Below, in pieces: positions 23,739-31,660 of a stretch of 64,000 nt of DNA. Each line of letters starts with the position of its first letter. Position 1 is the stretch's first letter. The notes beneath the pieces are model-generated. The model saw only the letters and a program-made list of their open reading frames with translations. It was not told the DNA's origin and made no database searches. Source of the stretch: Halalkalicoccus tibetensis (GTDB lineage: Archaea > Halobacteriota > Halobacteria > Halobacteriales > Halalkalicoccaceae); assembly GCF_037996645.1 (NCBI RefSeq), contig NZ_JBBMXV010000002.1, positions 492,637 through 556,636 of the forward strand, in the 5' to 3' direction. Both the position numbers and the translations under genes were made by a program.

Positions 23739-25462
23739 GCTGTATCGATGTCGTCGAGCCCCAGTCGGGCGAGCGTCTCCTCGGTCGATCGGCCCCGCTC
23801 GTCCCAGCCGCGCGCGGCGTAGTACCGTTCGAGCAGCGCCTCGAACCCCTCGGGGTCGATCGCCTCGTCGGCCTCGCCGCCCTCGACGGGTTCGGCCAGC
23901 GCCTCGGGCACCCGGTCGGCCCCGCGGTCCAGCCCCTCGCGGACGTTGAACAGCCGGGTGAGCGTCCAGACGCGCTCGCCGAGGGTCGCGAGCTCCGCGG
24001 GCGAGAGCCCGTAGCCGAGCTCCGAGAGCCACGCCGCCCCGAGGTCGGCGAAGGACTCGCCGACGAAGTCGTCGACGATCAGGCTCCAGAGCACGGAGCG
24101 ACGGTCCTGCTCCTCGATCACCCGCCGGACGCACTGCTCGTCGCTCCAGCCCGTCGAGAGGGGCTCGTCCTCGATGGGACGGGCCCGGCGGTGACAGCCC
24201 CCGCGGTCGCTGGTCGCGTAGGCCAGCGCCATCGAGCGCGCGCCGCGGGGGTCGTAGGAGGGTAGCGCCATCCCCTTGATGGCGGGGACGAACCCCTCGC
24301 CGCCGAATTCCCCCGCGGCGCGCTCGACCCCGTCGGCCAGCGCGTCACCCAGCTCCGTCTCGCGGGCGACGACCTCCTCGAGCAGGTCGCGTGCGGCCGC
24401 GTCGTCGCCGAAGGAGAGATCGCGCTCGATCAGCCCCGCCTCGCTCGCGCGGATCGCCCACGCGACGGCGTTGCCAGCCGAGATCACGTCGATCCCCAAC
24501 CGATCGCAGCGCGCGCCCAGCGCCGCCACCGCGTCGAACTCGTCGATCCCCAGCCCCGCGCCGAGCGTCATCTGGGTCGCCCCCCGGGGAACGCTCTCGC
24601 CCTCGTCGGTGTCGACCTCGAACCCGCCGGGGATCGGGCCCTCGCTCTCGCGGCCGGTCGCGGCGGCGCGGGCGGCCTCGATGCCGATCCCCGAGGTCCC
24701 CTCGAAGCGGTTCTCCTGCCAGCCCCGCGTCGCGAGCGCGCCGACGGCGTCGGCGAAGTCCACCGACTCGAGGGTCTCGCTCGCGGCCTGCCAGCGCCCG
24801 GTGTCGTCGACCGCGAACCGTTGCTCGTGGATCTCCCGGAGCGCCGAGTGCTCCTCGGGGGGCTCGCCGCGGGCGACGACGGCCTTCAGTCGCTTGGCGC
24901 CCATCACCGCGCCCGCGCCGCCCCGGCCCGCGTGGTGGTCGCCGCCGTCGGCGGCGATCGTCGCGTAGCTCACCCGGTTCTCGCCGGCGGGACCGATGCA
25001 GGCGACCCGGCCCTCGAAGGCCCCGTCGGCCTCGGCGGCGTCCATCCCCCACGCGTCGGTGGGTTCGAGGCTCGCCCCGCCGTTCTCCACGGTGAGCGCC
25101 ATCGGCTCGTCGGCCCGCCCGACGATCAGAACCCCGAGACAGTCGTCAAGGGCGCCCGCGAGCGCGCCGGCGAACTCGCCGCCGCTGTAGGAGTCGAGAA
25201 ACGCCCCCGTGAGCGGGGACTTGGTGATCGCGGCGTACCGGGGCTCGCCCGGGGCGCGCCCGGTGAGCGGCCCGACCATGAACAACAGCGCGTTCTCGGG
25301 GCCCAGCGGGTCGGCTCCGGGGTCGAGCTCGTCGTAGAGGTAGCGTGCACCCAGCCCCTTGCCGCCGACGTACCGTCGGAGCCACCGGTCGGGGATCGGC
25401 TCCCGCGAGACCGACCCGGCGGAGAGATCGACCCGGAGCAGGCAATGAGGGGGCTGGGCCAT
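23735..25462 (-). CDS. Aldehyde ferredoxin oxidoreductase-family protein lacking Fe-S ligands
   Basis: The 575-residue protein has AOR family marks: LLRVDLSAGSVSREPIPDRW, RYVGGKGLGARYLYDEL, GPLTGRAPGEPRYAAITKSP, the RGGAGAVMGAKRLKAVVARG pterin segment, DRLGIDVISAGNAVAWA, and YATSDRGGCHRRARP. The CxxCxxxC motif expected shortly before GLGIDEFDAV is absent, and the later Cys is replaced (WSLIVDDFVG). Tungstopterin binding looks possible, but the [4Fe-4S] cluster does not. I chose ATG 25462; reverse TTTATG at 25491-25496 is the likely TATA box. It is the first gene of a two-gene operon. Confidence 0.87.
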   Translation of the reverse strand: MAQPPHCLLRVDLSAGSVSREPIPDRWLRRYVGGKGLGARYLYDELDPGADPLGPENALLFMVGPLTGRAPGEPRYAAITKSPLTGAFLDSYSGGEFAGALAGALDDCLGVLIVGRADEPMALTVENGGASLEPTDAWGMDAAEADGAFEGRVACIGPAGENRVSYATIAADGGDHHAGRGGAGAVMGAKRLKAVVARGEPPEEHSALREIHEQRFAVDDTGRWQAASETLESVDFADAVGALATRGWQENRFEGTSGIGIEAARAAATGRESEGPIPGGFEVDTDEGESVPRGATQMTLGAGLGIDEFDAVAALGARCDRLGIDVISAGNAVAWAIRASEAGLIERDLSFGDDAAARDLLEEVVARETELGDALADGVERAAGEFGGEGFVPAIKGMALPSYDPRGARSMALAYATSDRGGCHRRARPIEDEPLSTGWSDEQCVRRVIEEQDRRSVLWSLIVDDFVGESFADLGAAWLSELGYGLSPAELATLGERVWTLTRLFNVREGLDRGADRVPEALAEPVEGGEADEAIDPEGFEALLERYYAARGWDERGRSTEETLARLGLDDIDTA

Positions 25463-25559
25463 CTGTGACACCGTTAGGGGCCGAGGCGTGCATAAACCCT
25501 GCCATGGGCGAGCCGCCGGCCGGGCAAGGGTTATGATGACATATGTGTTATCAAGGAAC

Positions 25560-25955
25560 ATGGAGGAGTACAGCGACGTCGACGGGAAGGAGCTCGAGGT
25601 GCTCCACGAGTGCCAGCTCGCGATCGAGTACCTCCATCGCGCCTACGGCGACCTGCTGGCGTTCCACCACGCGGTCGGCCACGCGATGGATCGCTTCGCC
25701 GTCGCCGAGCGGGAGCTGCGCGCGATGGGCCACGGGGCGCTCGCCGACGAGCTGCGCGACGACCACCTGCCGGCGGGGGTGATCGACGACAGGTGGAGCT
25801 ACGAGCTCGTCGAGGGGTTCCGAACCGGAATGCTCGCGTCGACCGCCGCCTTCGAGCGCGACCTGCGCGAGGAGCTGGCCGACGGCACGCCCCACCTCCA
25901 CGAGCGGAGACAGCAGGCGCGGTGGCGCGAGCGCTCCCAAAGGGACTGGAAGTGA
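25560..25955 (+). CDS. Conserved haloarchaeal helical protein (131 residues)
   Basis: The protein begins MEEYSDVDGKELEVLHECQL and is almost entirely helical (HRAYGDLLAFHHAVGHAMDR, RELRAMGHGALADELRDDHL). Clustered His residues are present, but there is no known metal motif. TTATGA at 25531-25536 lies 27 bases before ATG 25560. That makes upstream in-frame ATGs at 25533 and 25536 part of the TATA box rather than starts. The family is not recognised; it resembles other short haloarchaeal helical proteins. Confidence 0.78.
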   Translation: MEEYSDVDGKELEVLHECQLAIEYLHRAYGDLLAFHHAVGHAMDRFAVAERELRAMGHGALADELRDDHLPAGVIDDRWSYELVEGFRTGMLASTAAFERDLREELADGTPHLHERRQQARWRERSQRDWK

Positions 25956-27404
25956 TCAGTCCGCGCCGGCCGCGGCGGTCGTCCCCCGGTCGGCCGTGAG
26001 GTAGGTCGCAAGCACCATCGCCCCGAGGGTGGCGGGCCAGACGAGGATCGGGAACAGCGCGTCGAACGGCGGGACGTAGAGGTTGATCACGGAGCTGGCG
26101 AGCCCCACCGAGACGCCGGCCAGCACCGTCTCGGCGGTCGTGCGTTCCCAGAAGAGGACGAACAGCAGGGGCAGCCCGAAGGTGACGCCCATGCCGACGT
26201 AGGCGAACTCGATGATCTCGAAGATCGTCCCCGGCTGGACCCACGCCAGCGCGATCCCCAGCAGCGCGACGACGGCGACGACGACCCGACCGAACGCGAT
26301 GAGTTCGGTTTCGCTCGCCTCGGGGTCGACGTACGTCTCGTAGAAGCGGGTGACGTCCGAGGAGGTGACGATCAGCATCGAGTCGGAGGTCGAGAGGATC
26401 GCGCTGACGATCGCCGCGAGCAGGATCCCGGCGATCGCGGCCGGGAAGAGGTCGACGAGCATCACCATCGCGGCGTTCTCGGCCTGGGCGTCGGGCAGGT
26501 CGTAGAGCACGCGCGCGGCGATCCCGATGAACAGCGGCACGACGAGCCGGAGCGCCTGGAAGGTCACGGCGATGGCCGAGGCGGCGCTCACCAGGCGGGT
26601 CGAACGGATCGCCTGAAAGCGCATCAGCGAGTGGGGCTGGCCGATCGTCCCCATCGCGAAGGTGATGTAGCCGAGCGCGAAGATCGCGAGCCCGGTGCCG
26701 GCCTCGCCGGCCGACAGCGAGAGGAGCGCGGGACTCTCGGCGCTGGCTTCGGCGAGGAAGGCCGTCAAGCCGCCGATCTCCATGATCGCGACGACCGGCA
26801 GCGCGATCGCGGCGACGAAGATCAGGATCCCCTGGAAGAAGTCGGTCCAGACGGAGGCGTTGAACCCGCCGAGAACGGTGTAGAGGCCGACCGCGAGCCC
26901 GCCGACGACGATCGCGGTGGTGTAGTCGATCCCCAGCCCGGTGTCCATCGCCTGGCCGACCGCGATGACCTGCGCGCCGACGTAGCTCACCATGAAGACG
27001 ACGAGCGCGAGCGTCGCGACGACCCGGATCGCGGGGCCGAGGCGGTCGTCGCCGAACGCCGCGGAGATGTGGTCGACGACCGTCAAACTGTCAAGTGCCT
27101 CGGACTGGCGGCGAAAGGGCGAGGCGACGTACCGATACATCAGGAGCACGAGGAAGACCATCGTCACGGAGAACCACAGGCCGCCCAGCCCGACGGTAAA
27201 GCCGACGCCGACCCACGCGAAGAACGTCCAGCCGCTCGCGACCGAGGAGACCTCCGAGACCGCGATCGGCCACGCGCCGACGTCCCGCCCCGCGAGCAGG
27301 TAATCGGAGAGCCGTCTGGTCTCGGTCGTCAGGAAGAAGTAGACGCCGATGGCGATCAGGACCAGCAGGTAGGCCCCGAAGGTGAGCTGGAGGCCGAGGC
27401 TCAT
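25956..27404 (-). CDS. Sodium:solute symporter (SSS family)
   Basis: The 482-residue, roughly 13-span transporter has LSDYLLAGRDVGAWPIAVSE, the conserved SSS start, then GGFNASVWTDFFQGILIF, the highly conserved core. PHSLMRFQAIRSTR (here GQPHSLMRF) and AAIVSAILSTSDSMLIVTSS, the Na2-site region, also fit. It imports a solute (amino acid, sugar or carboxylate; not predictable) with Na+. It is translated by ATGA overlap from a 47-residue one-span gene upstream, a pairing common in this family. It ends directly next to the convergent gene at 25955. Confidence 0.93.
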   Translation of the reverse strand: MSLGLQLTFGAYLLVLIAIGVYFFLTTETRRLSDYLLAGRDVGAWPIAVSEVSSVASGWTFFAWVGVGFTVGLGGLWFSVTMVFLVLLMYRYVASPFRRQSEALDSLTVVDHISAAFGDDRLGPAIRVVATLALVVFMVSYVGAQVIAVGQAMDTGLGIDYTTAIVVGGLAVGLYTVLGGFNASVWTDFFQGILIFVAAIALPVVAIMEIGGLTAFLAEASAESPALLSLSAGEAGTGLAIFALGYITFAMGTIGQPHSLMRFQAIRSTRLVSAASAIAVTFQALRLVVPLFIGIAARVLYDLPDAQAENAAMVMLVDLFPAAIAGILLAAIVSAILSTSDSMLIVTSSDVTRFYETYVDPEASETELIAFGRVVVAVVALLGIALAWVQPGTIFEIIEFAYVGMGVTFGLPLLFVLFWERTTAETVLAGVSVGLASSVINLYVPPFDALFPILVWPATLGAMVLATYLTADRGTTAAAGAD

Positions 27405-27544
27405 CGCCGCCCCGCGACGGAGACCTCGCCGTCGCCACGGCGGCGGTCGACGAGGTAGAGCAGCACGGCGAGAACGGGGCCGACTGTGACGAGTACGAGG
27501 GCGATGGTCGTATCGAGCGGGAGCGCCGTCCCTGTAGCGATCAT
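27401..27544 (-). CDS. Tiny one-span symporter partner (47 residues)
   Basis: The frame starts at ATG 27544 with MIATGTALPLDTTIALVLVT, continues through the single span ending LLYLVDRRR, and stops by ATGA overlap with the symporter. The T-rich reverse patch at 27568-27574 lies about 27 bases upstream. Small one-span proteins encoded just before SSS or DUF3311-type symporters are common and are thought to be accessory subunits. The sequence is short, so the assignment rests on context. Confidence 0.72.
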   Translation of the reverse strand: MIATGTALPLDTTIALVLVTVGPVLAVLLYLVDRRRGDGEVSVAGRR

Positions 27545-27612
27545 GCGATCCGTTCCCACCCGGGGCTCAAAAAATCATACGTACATCGGACGGGACGTCG
27601 CTGGGTTGGGGC

Positions 27613-28167
27613 TCAGTCCCAGTCGTCGTCGAGGTCCTCTTCGTCGTCGCCGCGCGTCCAGAGCACGAGCGCGACGAGGAGGACCACGAGCACGAACGCG
27701 ACCTTCAGGCCGGGCCTGCGCCCGGAGTCGTCCTCGTCGACCTCGTCGGTTTCGTCGGTTTCGCCGAGCTCGTCGCCCTCCTCGTCGACGTCGTCCTCGA
27801 CGAGCTCCTCCTCGAAGGACTCGACCTCGTCCTCGCCGCCGACCTCCTCGTCCTCGAACAGCCCCTCGGCGGCCTCGACCGCCGAGCCGGCCTCGCCCTC
27901 GCTCTCGTCCTCGGAGCGGAGCTGCTTGAGGACGCCCGCGACCGTCGTCGCCGCGGTCAGCAGCGTGCTGACGGTCTTCAGCGTCTCCGCGAGGTCGTCG
28001 TCGGTCCCCTCCGCGGCGGCGTCCGCGGTAGGCTCCTCGAAATCGGCTTCGGAGTCGGCGTCCGCGTCCTCGCTCTCGGTTCCGGAGGGCGAGGCGATGG
28101 TCTGCGATCCCTCCCCGCCGGTGCTGACCAGCGACGGGTTCTCGATCGTGACGTCGATGAGTGCCAT
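27613..28167 (-). CDS. Acidic tail-anchored membrane protein
   Basis: The 184-residue protein starts MALIDVTIENPSLVSTGGEG. It is mostly Asp/Glu-rich with a helical stretch LAETLKTVSTLLTAATTVAG around residue 62. Near the C-terminus a single span LKVAFVLVVLLVALVLW follows basic GRRPG and is followed by an acidic end. This looks like a C-tail anchor with the acidic domain inside the cell. Reverse TTTTAA at 28192-28197 is 27 bases before the ATG. No function is recognised. Confidence 0.75.
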   Translation of the reverse strand: MALIDVTIENPSLVSTGGEGSQTIASPSGTESEDADADSEADFEEPTADAAAEGTDDDLAETLKTVSTLLTAATTVAGVLKQLRSEDESEGEAGSAVEAAEGLFEDEEVGGEDEVESFEEELVEDDVDEEGDELGETDETDEVDEDDSGRRPGLKVAFVLVVLLVALVLWTRGDDEEDLDDDWD

Positions 28168-28254
28168 ACCCTATCCACAGCCGTGGGCCCCTTAAAAGTG
28201 CAGGCGGCCCGTCCGAGACGTAACCCTCACCCCCCTCGGGGGCCTCGGACTGGT

Positions 28255-29016
28255 ATGAGCGATTCGCTGGAGGTCGCCGAACCCGACGAGAGCGGGGACG
28301 AACCCGCCCTGCCGGTCAACGAGCTCTTTCACTCGCTGCAGGGCGAGGGGAAGCTGTCGGGGGTTCCCTCGACGTTCGTCCGGACGAGCGGCTGTAACCT
28401 CCGGTGTTGGTTCTGCGACTCCTATCACACCTCCTGGGAGCCCGCGGGCGACTGGATGGGGATCGAGGAGGTCCTCGGGGAGGTCGAGGGCCACGGCGCG
28501 GAGCACGTGGTCCTCACCGGCGGGGAGCCGCTGCTCCACGACGCGAGCGAGGTCCTGTTGGAGCGGCTCGCCGAACGGGGCTATCACACCACCGTCGAAA
28601 CCAACGGGACGATCGCCCCCGACGCACCCGTCGACCTCGCGAGCGTCAGCCCCAAACTCGCGAGCAGCACACCGACCCCCGAGAAGGACCCGAAGGGCGA
28701 GGGCGAGTGGGAAGAACGCCACGAGGAGCGGCGGATCGACTACGAGGCGCTCGCGACGATCTGCGAGCGCTACGACCACCAGCTGAAGTTCGTTGTCACG
28801 GGTCGAGAGGACATGGCCGAGATCACCGACCTGCTCTCTCGCCTGCACGAGCGGGTCGAGGTCAGGGACGAGGACGTACTGTTGATGCCCGAGGGGGCGA
28901 CCCGGGAACGCCTCGACGAGACCCGCAATCGAGTGGCCGAGCTGGCGATGGAGCACGGCTTCCGGTACACCCCCCGGCTGCACGTCGACCTGTGGAACGA
29001 CGCGCCGGGGACGTAA
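28255..29016 (+). CDS. queE: 7-carboxy-7-deazaguanine synthase
   Basis: The 253-residue radical SAM enzyme has the substrate and start motif FHSLQGEGKLSGVPSTFVRT and the CNLRCWFC cluster (CxxxCxxC). GGEPLLH and the SPKLASSTP segment follow. It turns 6-carboxytetrahydropterin into 7-carboxy-7-deazaguanine, the third step towards preQ0 and archaeosine. queC follows 31 bases later on the same strand. A queD-like gene lies on the opposite strand 1.8 kb on. The N-terminus carries about 20 extra acidic residues. Confidence 0.95.
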   Translation: MSDSLEVAEPDESGDEPALPVNELFHSLQGEGKLSGVPSTFVRTSGCNLRCWFCDSYHTSWEPAGDWMGIEEVLGEVEGHGAEHVVLTGGEPLLHDASEVLLERLAERGYHTTVETNGTIAPDAPVDLASVSPKLASSTPTPEKDPKGEGEWEERHEERRIDYEALATICERYDHQLKFVVTGREDMAEITDLLSRLHERVEVRDEDVLLMPEGATRERLDETRNRVAELAMEHGFRYTPRLHVDLWNDAPGT

Positions 29017-29047
29017 CGGAGATACGAGCGGCCGACGAAACCCACCC

Positions 29048-29716
29048 ATGCCAGAAGCCGTCGTCCTCCTCTCGGGGGGCATGGACAGCGCGACTGCCGC
29101 CTACGAGGCGCGCGAGAAGGGCTACGAGATCGCGGCGCTACACACCTCGTATGGCCAGCGAACGGAGGGAAAGGAGTACGAGTGCGCCCGGTGGCTCGCG
29201 GGCGAGCTCGACGCCGCCGACTTCCTGCACGTCGAGACCGACCACCTCCAAGCGATCGGGGGCTCCAGCCTGACCGACGAGTCGATGGCGGTCGGCGACG
29301 CTGACGAGAAGGAGGGGATCCCCGACACCTACGTCCCGTTTCGCAACGCGAACCTGCTGTCGATGGCGGTCTCGTACGCCGAGACCCGCGGCGCCGAGGC
29401 GATCTACGTCGGCGCGCACACCGAGGACTTCGCGGGCTATCCCGACTGCCGGCCCGCCTTCTTCGAGGCCTTTCAGGACGTAGTCGACACGGGAACGCGC
29501 CCCGAAACGGGGATCTCGATCGAGGTCCCCTACGTCGAGGCCTCGAAGACCGAGATCGCCGAGCGCGGGCTCGAACTCGGGGTCCCCTACGGGCACACCT
29601 GGAGCTGTTATCGCGAGGAGGCGCCGGCCTGTGGGACCTGTGATTCCTGTACCTACCGTCGGGAGGCCTTCGAGAACGCGGGCGGCGAGGACCCCATCGA
29701 GTACGCCGAGGGCTGA
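29048..29716 (+). CDS. queC: 7-cyano-7-deazaguanine (preQ0) synthase
   Basis: The 222-residue PP-loop enzyme has VVLLSGGMDSATAAYEAREK at the N-terminus (SGGxDS) and VPFRNANLLSMAVSYAE. At the C-terminus is a zinc site of four Cys: CYREEAPACGTCDSC. It uses ATP and ammonia to turn 7-carboxy-7-deazaguanine into preQ0, which archaea insert into tRNA and convert to archaeosine. It forms a unit with queE just upstream. The glycosyltransferase gene converges 8 bases after its stop. Confidence 0.96.
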   Translation: MPEAVVLLSGGMDSATAAYEAREKGYEIAALHTSYGQRTEGKEYECARWLAGELDAADFLHVETDHLQAIGGSSLTDESMAVGDADEKEGIPDTYVPFRNANLLSMAVSYAETRGAEAIYVGAHTEDFAGYPDCRPAFFEAFQDVVDTGTRPETGISIEVPYVEASKTEIAERGLELGVPYGHTWSCYREEAPACGTCDSCTYRREAFENAGGEDPIEYAEG

Positions 29717-29724
29717 ACGGGGAC

Positions 29725-30774
29725 TTATACGCGCGTCTCGAGGAACGACCGGATCCGCCCGGCCATCCCGTCCCAGGTGGGGTGGCGTTCGAAGCGCCGG
29801 CGGGCCGCGAGGCTCAGCTCGACGAGGCGGTCGCGGTCGCTCGCACACTCCTCGACCGCGCGGGCGATCGCCGCCTCGTCGCCCGGCTCGACGAGATAGC
29901 CCGTCTCGCCGTCGGTCACGACGTCGCTGGCGCCCCCGGAGGTCGTCGCGAGCGCGGGCAGCCCGAAGGCCATCCCCTCGAGGTAGACGATGCCGAACCC
30001 CTCGTGGATCGAGGGCACCGCGAGCAGGTGGGCGGACGCGAGCCGGTCGGCGAGGGCTTCCTCCTCGAGCCGGCCGGTGAACTCGACGCGATCCGCGAGG
30101 CCGTTCTCGCGGACGAGCGCGCGGACTCCCTCGCTATATTCGGGGTCGGCCGCCCCGCCGACGACGGTGAGGTGCCACTCCTCCTCGACCCGCGAGAGCC
30201 CGCGGACCAGCGAGTCGAGGCCCTTTCTCGGGATCTGGTTGCCGACGAAGACGACCTCGAAGGGCTCCTCGCGGGCGCGCTCGACGATCGCGTCGTCCGA
30301 CGGGTAGCTCCCGAAGCGGTCGCCGCCGGGCCAGGCGATGACGCCGGGGACGTCGGTCAGCTCGGCGACGGCCGCCCGCGTGGGCCGGCTGTTGCAGACC
30401 ACGGCGTCGACCGTCGAGAGGTATGCCCGCTCGATCGCGCGAAACAGGTGCCGTTTCGGGCCGGTCGTCTCGTTCGCGCGGAGGTGGTGGACGATCGAGA
30501 CGATCGGGTACTCCCGATCGATTCGACGGTTCAAGCCCACGAGCGAGGGGTGACAGAGCTCGTCCTGCAACAGCACGTCGAAGGGACGTTCGAGCTCGCG
30601 TTTGAGCCGCCCAGAGAGGTTGTGCCCGAGGCTCCGGGGATAGCTCGTCTCGGGCAGCGAGACCACGTCGACGCGATCGCCCCGCGCCCTGAGCCCCTCG
30701 GCGAGGCGCCAATCGTAGAGATATCCTCCGGAGCGGGGTTCGAGGTCGCCGTAGACGGCGAGACCGACGTGCAT
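29725..30774 (-). CDS. Glycosyltransferase family 4
   Basis: The 349-residue GT-B protein has GGYLYDWRLAEGLRARGD near the N-terminus and VFVGNQIPRKGLDSLVRGL. Near the C-terminus, HEGFGIVYLEGMAFGLPA holds the E-x7-E retaining signature. It moves a sugar from a nucleotide donor to an unknown acceptor. Its ATG overlaps the queD-like gene's stop as TGATG, so the two are coupled, an odd pairing. It converges with queC. The segment NETTGPKRHLFRAIERAYLS is part of the first Rossmann domain. Confidence 0.9.
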   Translation of the reverse strand: MHVGLAVYGDLEPRSGGYLYDWRLAEGLRARGDRVDVVSLPETSYPRSLGHNLSGRLKRELERPFDVLLQDELCHPSLVGLNRRIDREYPIVSIVHHLRANETTGPKRHLFRAIERAYLSTVDAVVCNSRPTRAAVAELTDVPGVIAWPGGDRFGSYPSDDAIVERAREEPFEVVFVGNQIPRKGLDSLVRGLSRVEEEWHLTVVGGAADPEYSEGVRALVRENGLADRVEFTGRLEEEALADRLASAHLLAVPSIHEGFGIVYLEGMAFGLPALATTSGGASDVVTDGETGYLVEPGDEAAIARAVEECASDRDRLVELSLAARRRFERHPTWDGMAGRIRSFLETRV

Positions 30775-31151
30775 CAGACCGCCCGCTCGTAGGAGACCTG
30801 AGCGACGTCGTCCTCGTGGAGGGTCACCTGAACGGTCTCGACCTCCGGCATCGAGAGGTCGCCGGCGAGCCGGTCGGCGACGATCCGCGCGAAGTGCTCG
30901 ACGCTCGGATTCAGCCCCGCGAACTCCTCGCGGTCGTTCAGCAGCTCGTCGCGGTAGCGTTCCTCGATTCCGTCGACCGCGCGGGTGAGGTCGTCGATGT
31001 CGAGCAGGTAGCCGTACTCGTTTAGCTCCGGACCCTCGCATGCGACGTCGAGCCCGTAGTGATGGGAGTGGACCTCGCCCTCCGGGCCGGGATCGGGTAC
31101 CGTGAGAAAGTGCTGTGCGACGAACTCGGTCGAGACCGAAACCCGGTACAT
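30774..31151 (-). CDS. 6-pyruvoyl-tetrahydropterin synthase-family protein (QueD-like), Glu in place of catalytic Cys
   Basis: The 125-residue protein has zinc ligands His14 and HSHHY at residues 28-32, plus NPSVEHFARIVADRLA and a C-terminal Glu. The usual catalytic Cys four residues before the HxH pair is Glu24 here (EGEVHSH). Nearby queE and queC point to the step giving 6-carboxytetrahydropterin. The Glu form is instead known from PTPS-III enzymes that make a folate intermediate. Which reaction it runs is therefore open. A reverse TTATTTG at 31177-31183 is a good TATA box. It is followed by a coupled glycosyltransferase. Confidence 0.88.
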   Translation of the reverse strand: MYRVSVSTEFVAQHFLTVPDPGPEGEVHSHHYGLDVACEGPELNEYGYLLDIDDLTRAVDGIEERYRDELLNDREEFAGLNPSVEHFARIVADRLAGDLSMPEVETVQVTLHEDDVAQVSYERAV

Positions 31152-31242
31152 GGGGCGGAGGTAGGGACCGCACTCCCAAATAACTCGGCGCCGCGTCTGA
31201 GCGGGCGCGGCCAGCGAACAGCCACGGATCGCGTCGGGCGCG

Positions 31243-31509
31243 CTAGTTGTACAGCAGACGGTGGAGCTTCGTCCGCTCCTGGGCGCGCAGACGCGGCAGC
31301 GAGGTGAGGACCAGGTCGCCCTCGACCGGGGCGGCCGAGACGAGGCCGTCGGCCCGCAGCTCCTCGACGGTCGCCCGGAGCTCCGCGTCGAACGGGCTCG
31401 GCCCCGTCAGGGCGCTGAGACGGACGTTGTCGCGCTGGTGGACGGCGTCGAGGATCGCGAGCTTCCGGTCGGCGGCTCCGGATCGACCGGCGGTCTCCTG
31501 AATGCTCAT
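31243..31509 (-). CDS. Small winged-helix-like conserved protein (88 residues)
   Basis: The product has RKLAILDAVHQRDNVRLSAL followed by LRATVEELRADGLVSAAPVE and LVLTSLPRLRAQERTKLHRL. This helix-helix-wing pattern resembles a short wHTH domain. No metal or enzyme motif is present. Reverse ATTAATA at 31533-31539 is 27 bases before the ATG, a very clear leaderless promoter. The regulatory role is inferred from the fold pattern only. Confidence 0.75.
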   Translation of the reverse strand: MSIQETAGRSGAADRKLAILDAVHQRDNVRLSALTGPSPFDAELRATVEELRADGLVSAAPVEGDLVLTSLPRLRAQERTKLHRLLYN

Positions 31510-31532
31510 GGTATGCTACTAGTGGGCATGGG

Positions 31533-31539
31533 TATTAAT
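31533..31539 (-). promoter_or_regulatory. TATA box for the gene at 31509
   Basis: The reverse complement reads ATTAATA, centred 27 bases before the ATG. Confidence 0.6.
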
Positions 31540-31660
31540 CCTTTCCATGATTAACTACAGTCCGAAGAAACGTACCGGCCGGCGTTCGGTTGACCGAACG
31601 GCGCCGGCGCTACCGCTGGTGTCGGTGCTGATCGCGGTGGGCTCGGAGGGAAGGCGAGGG

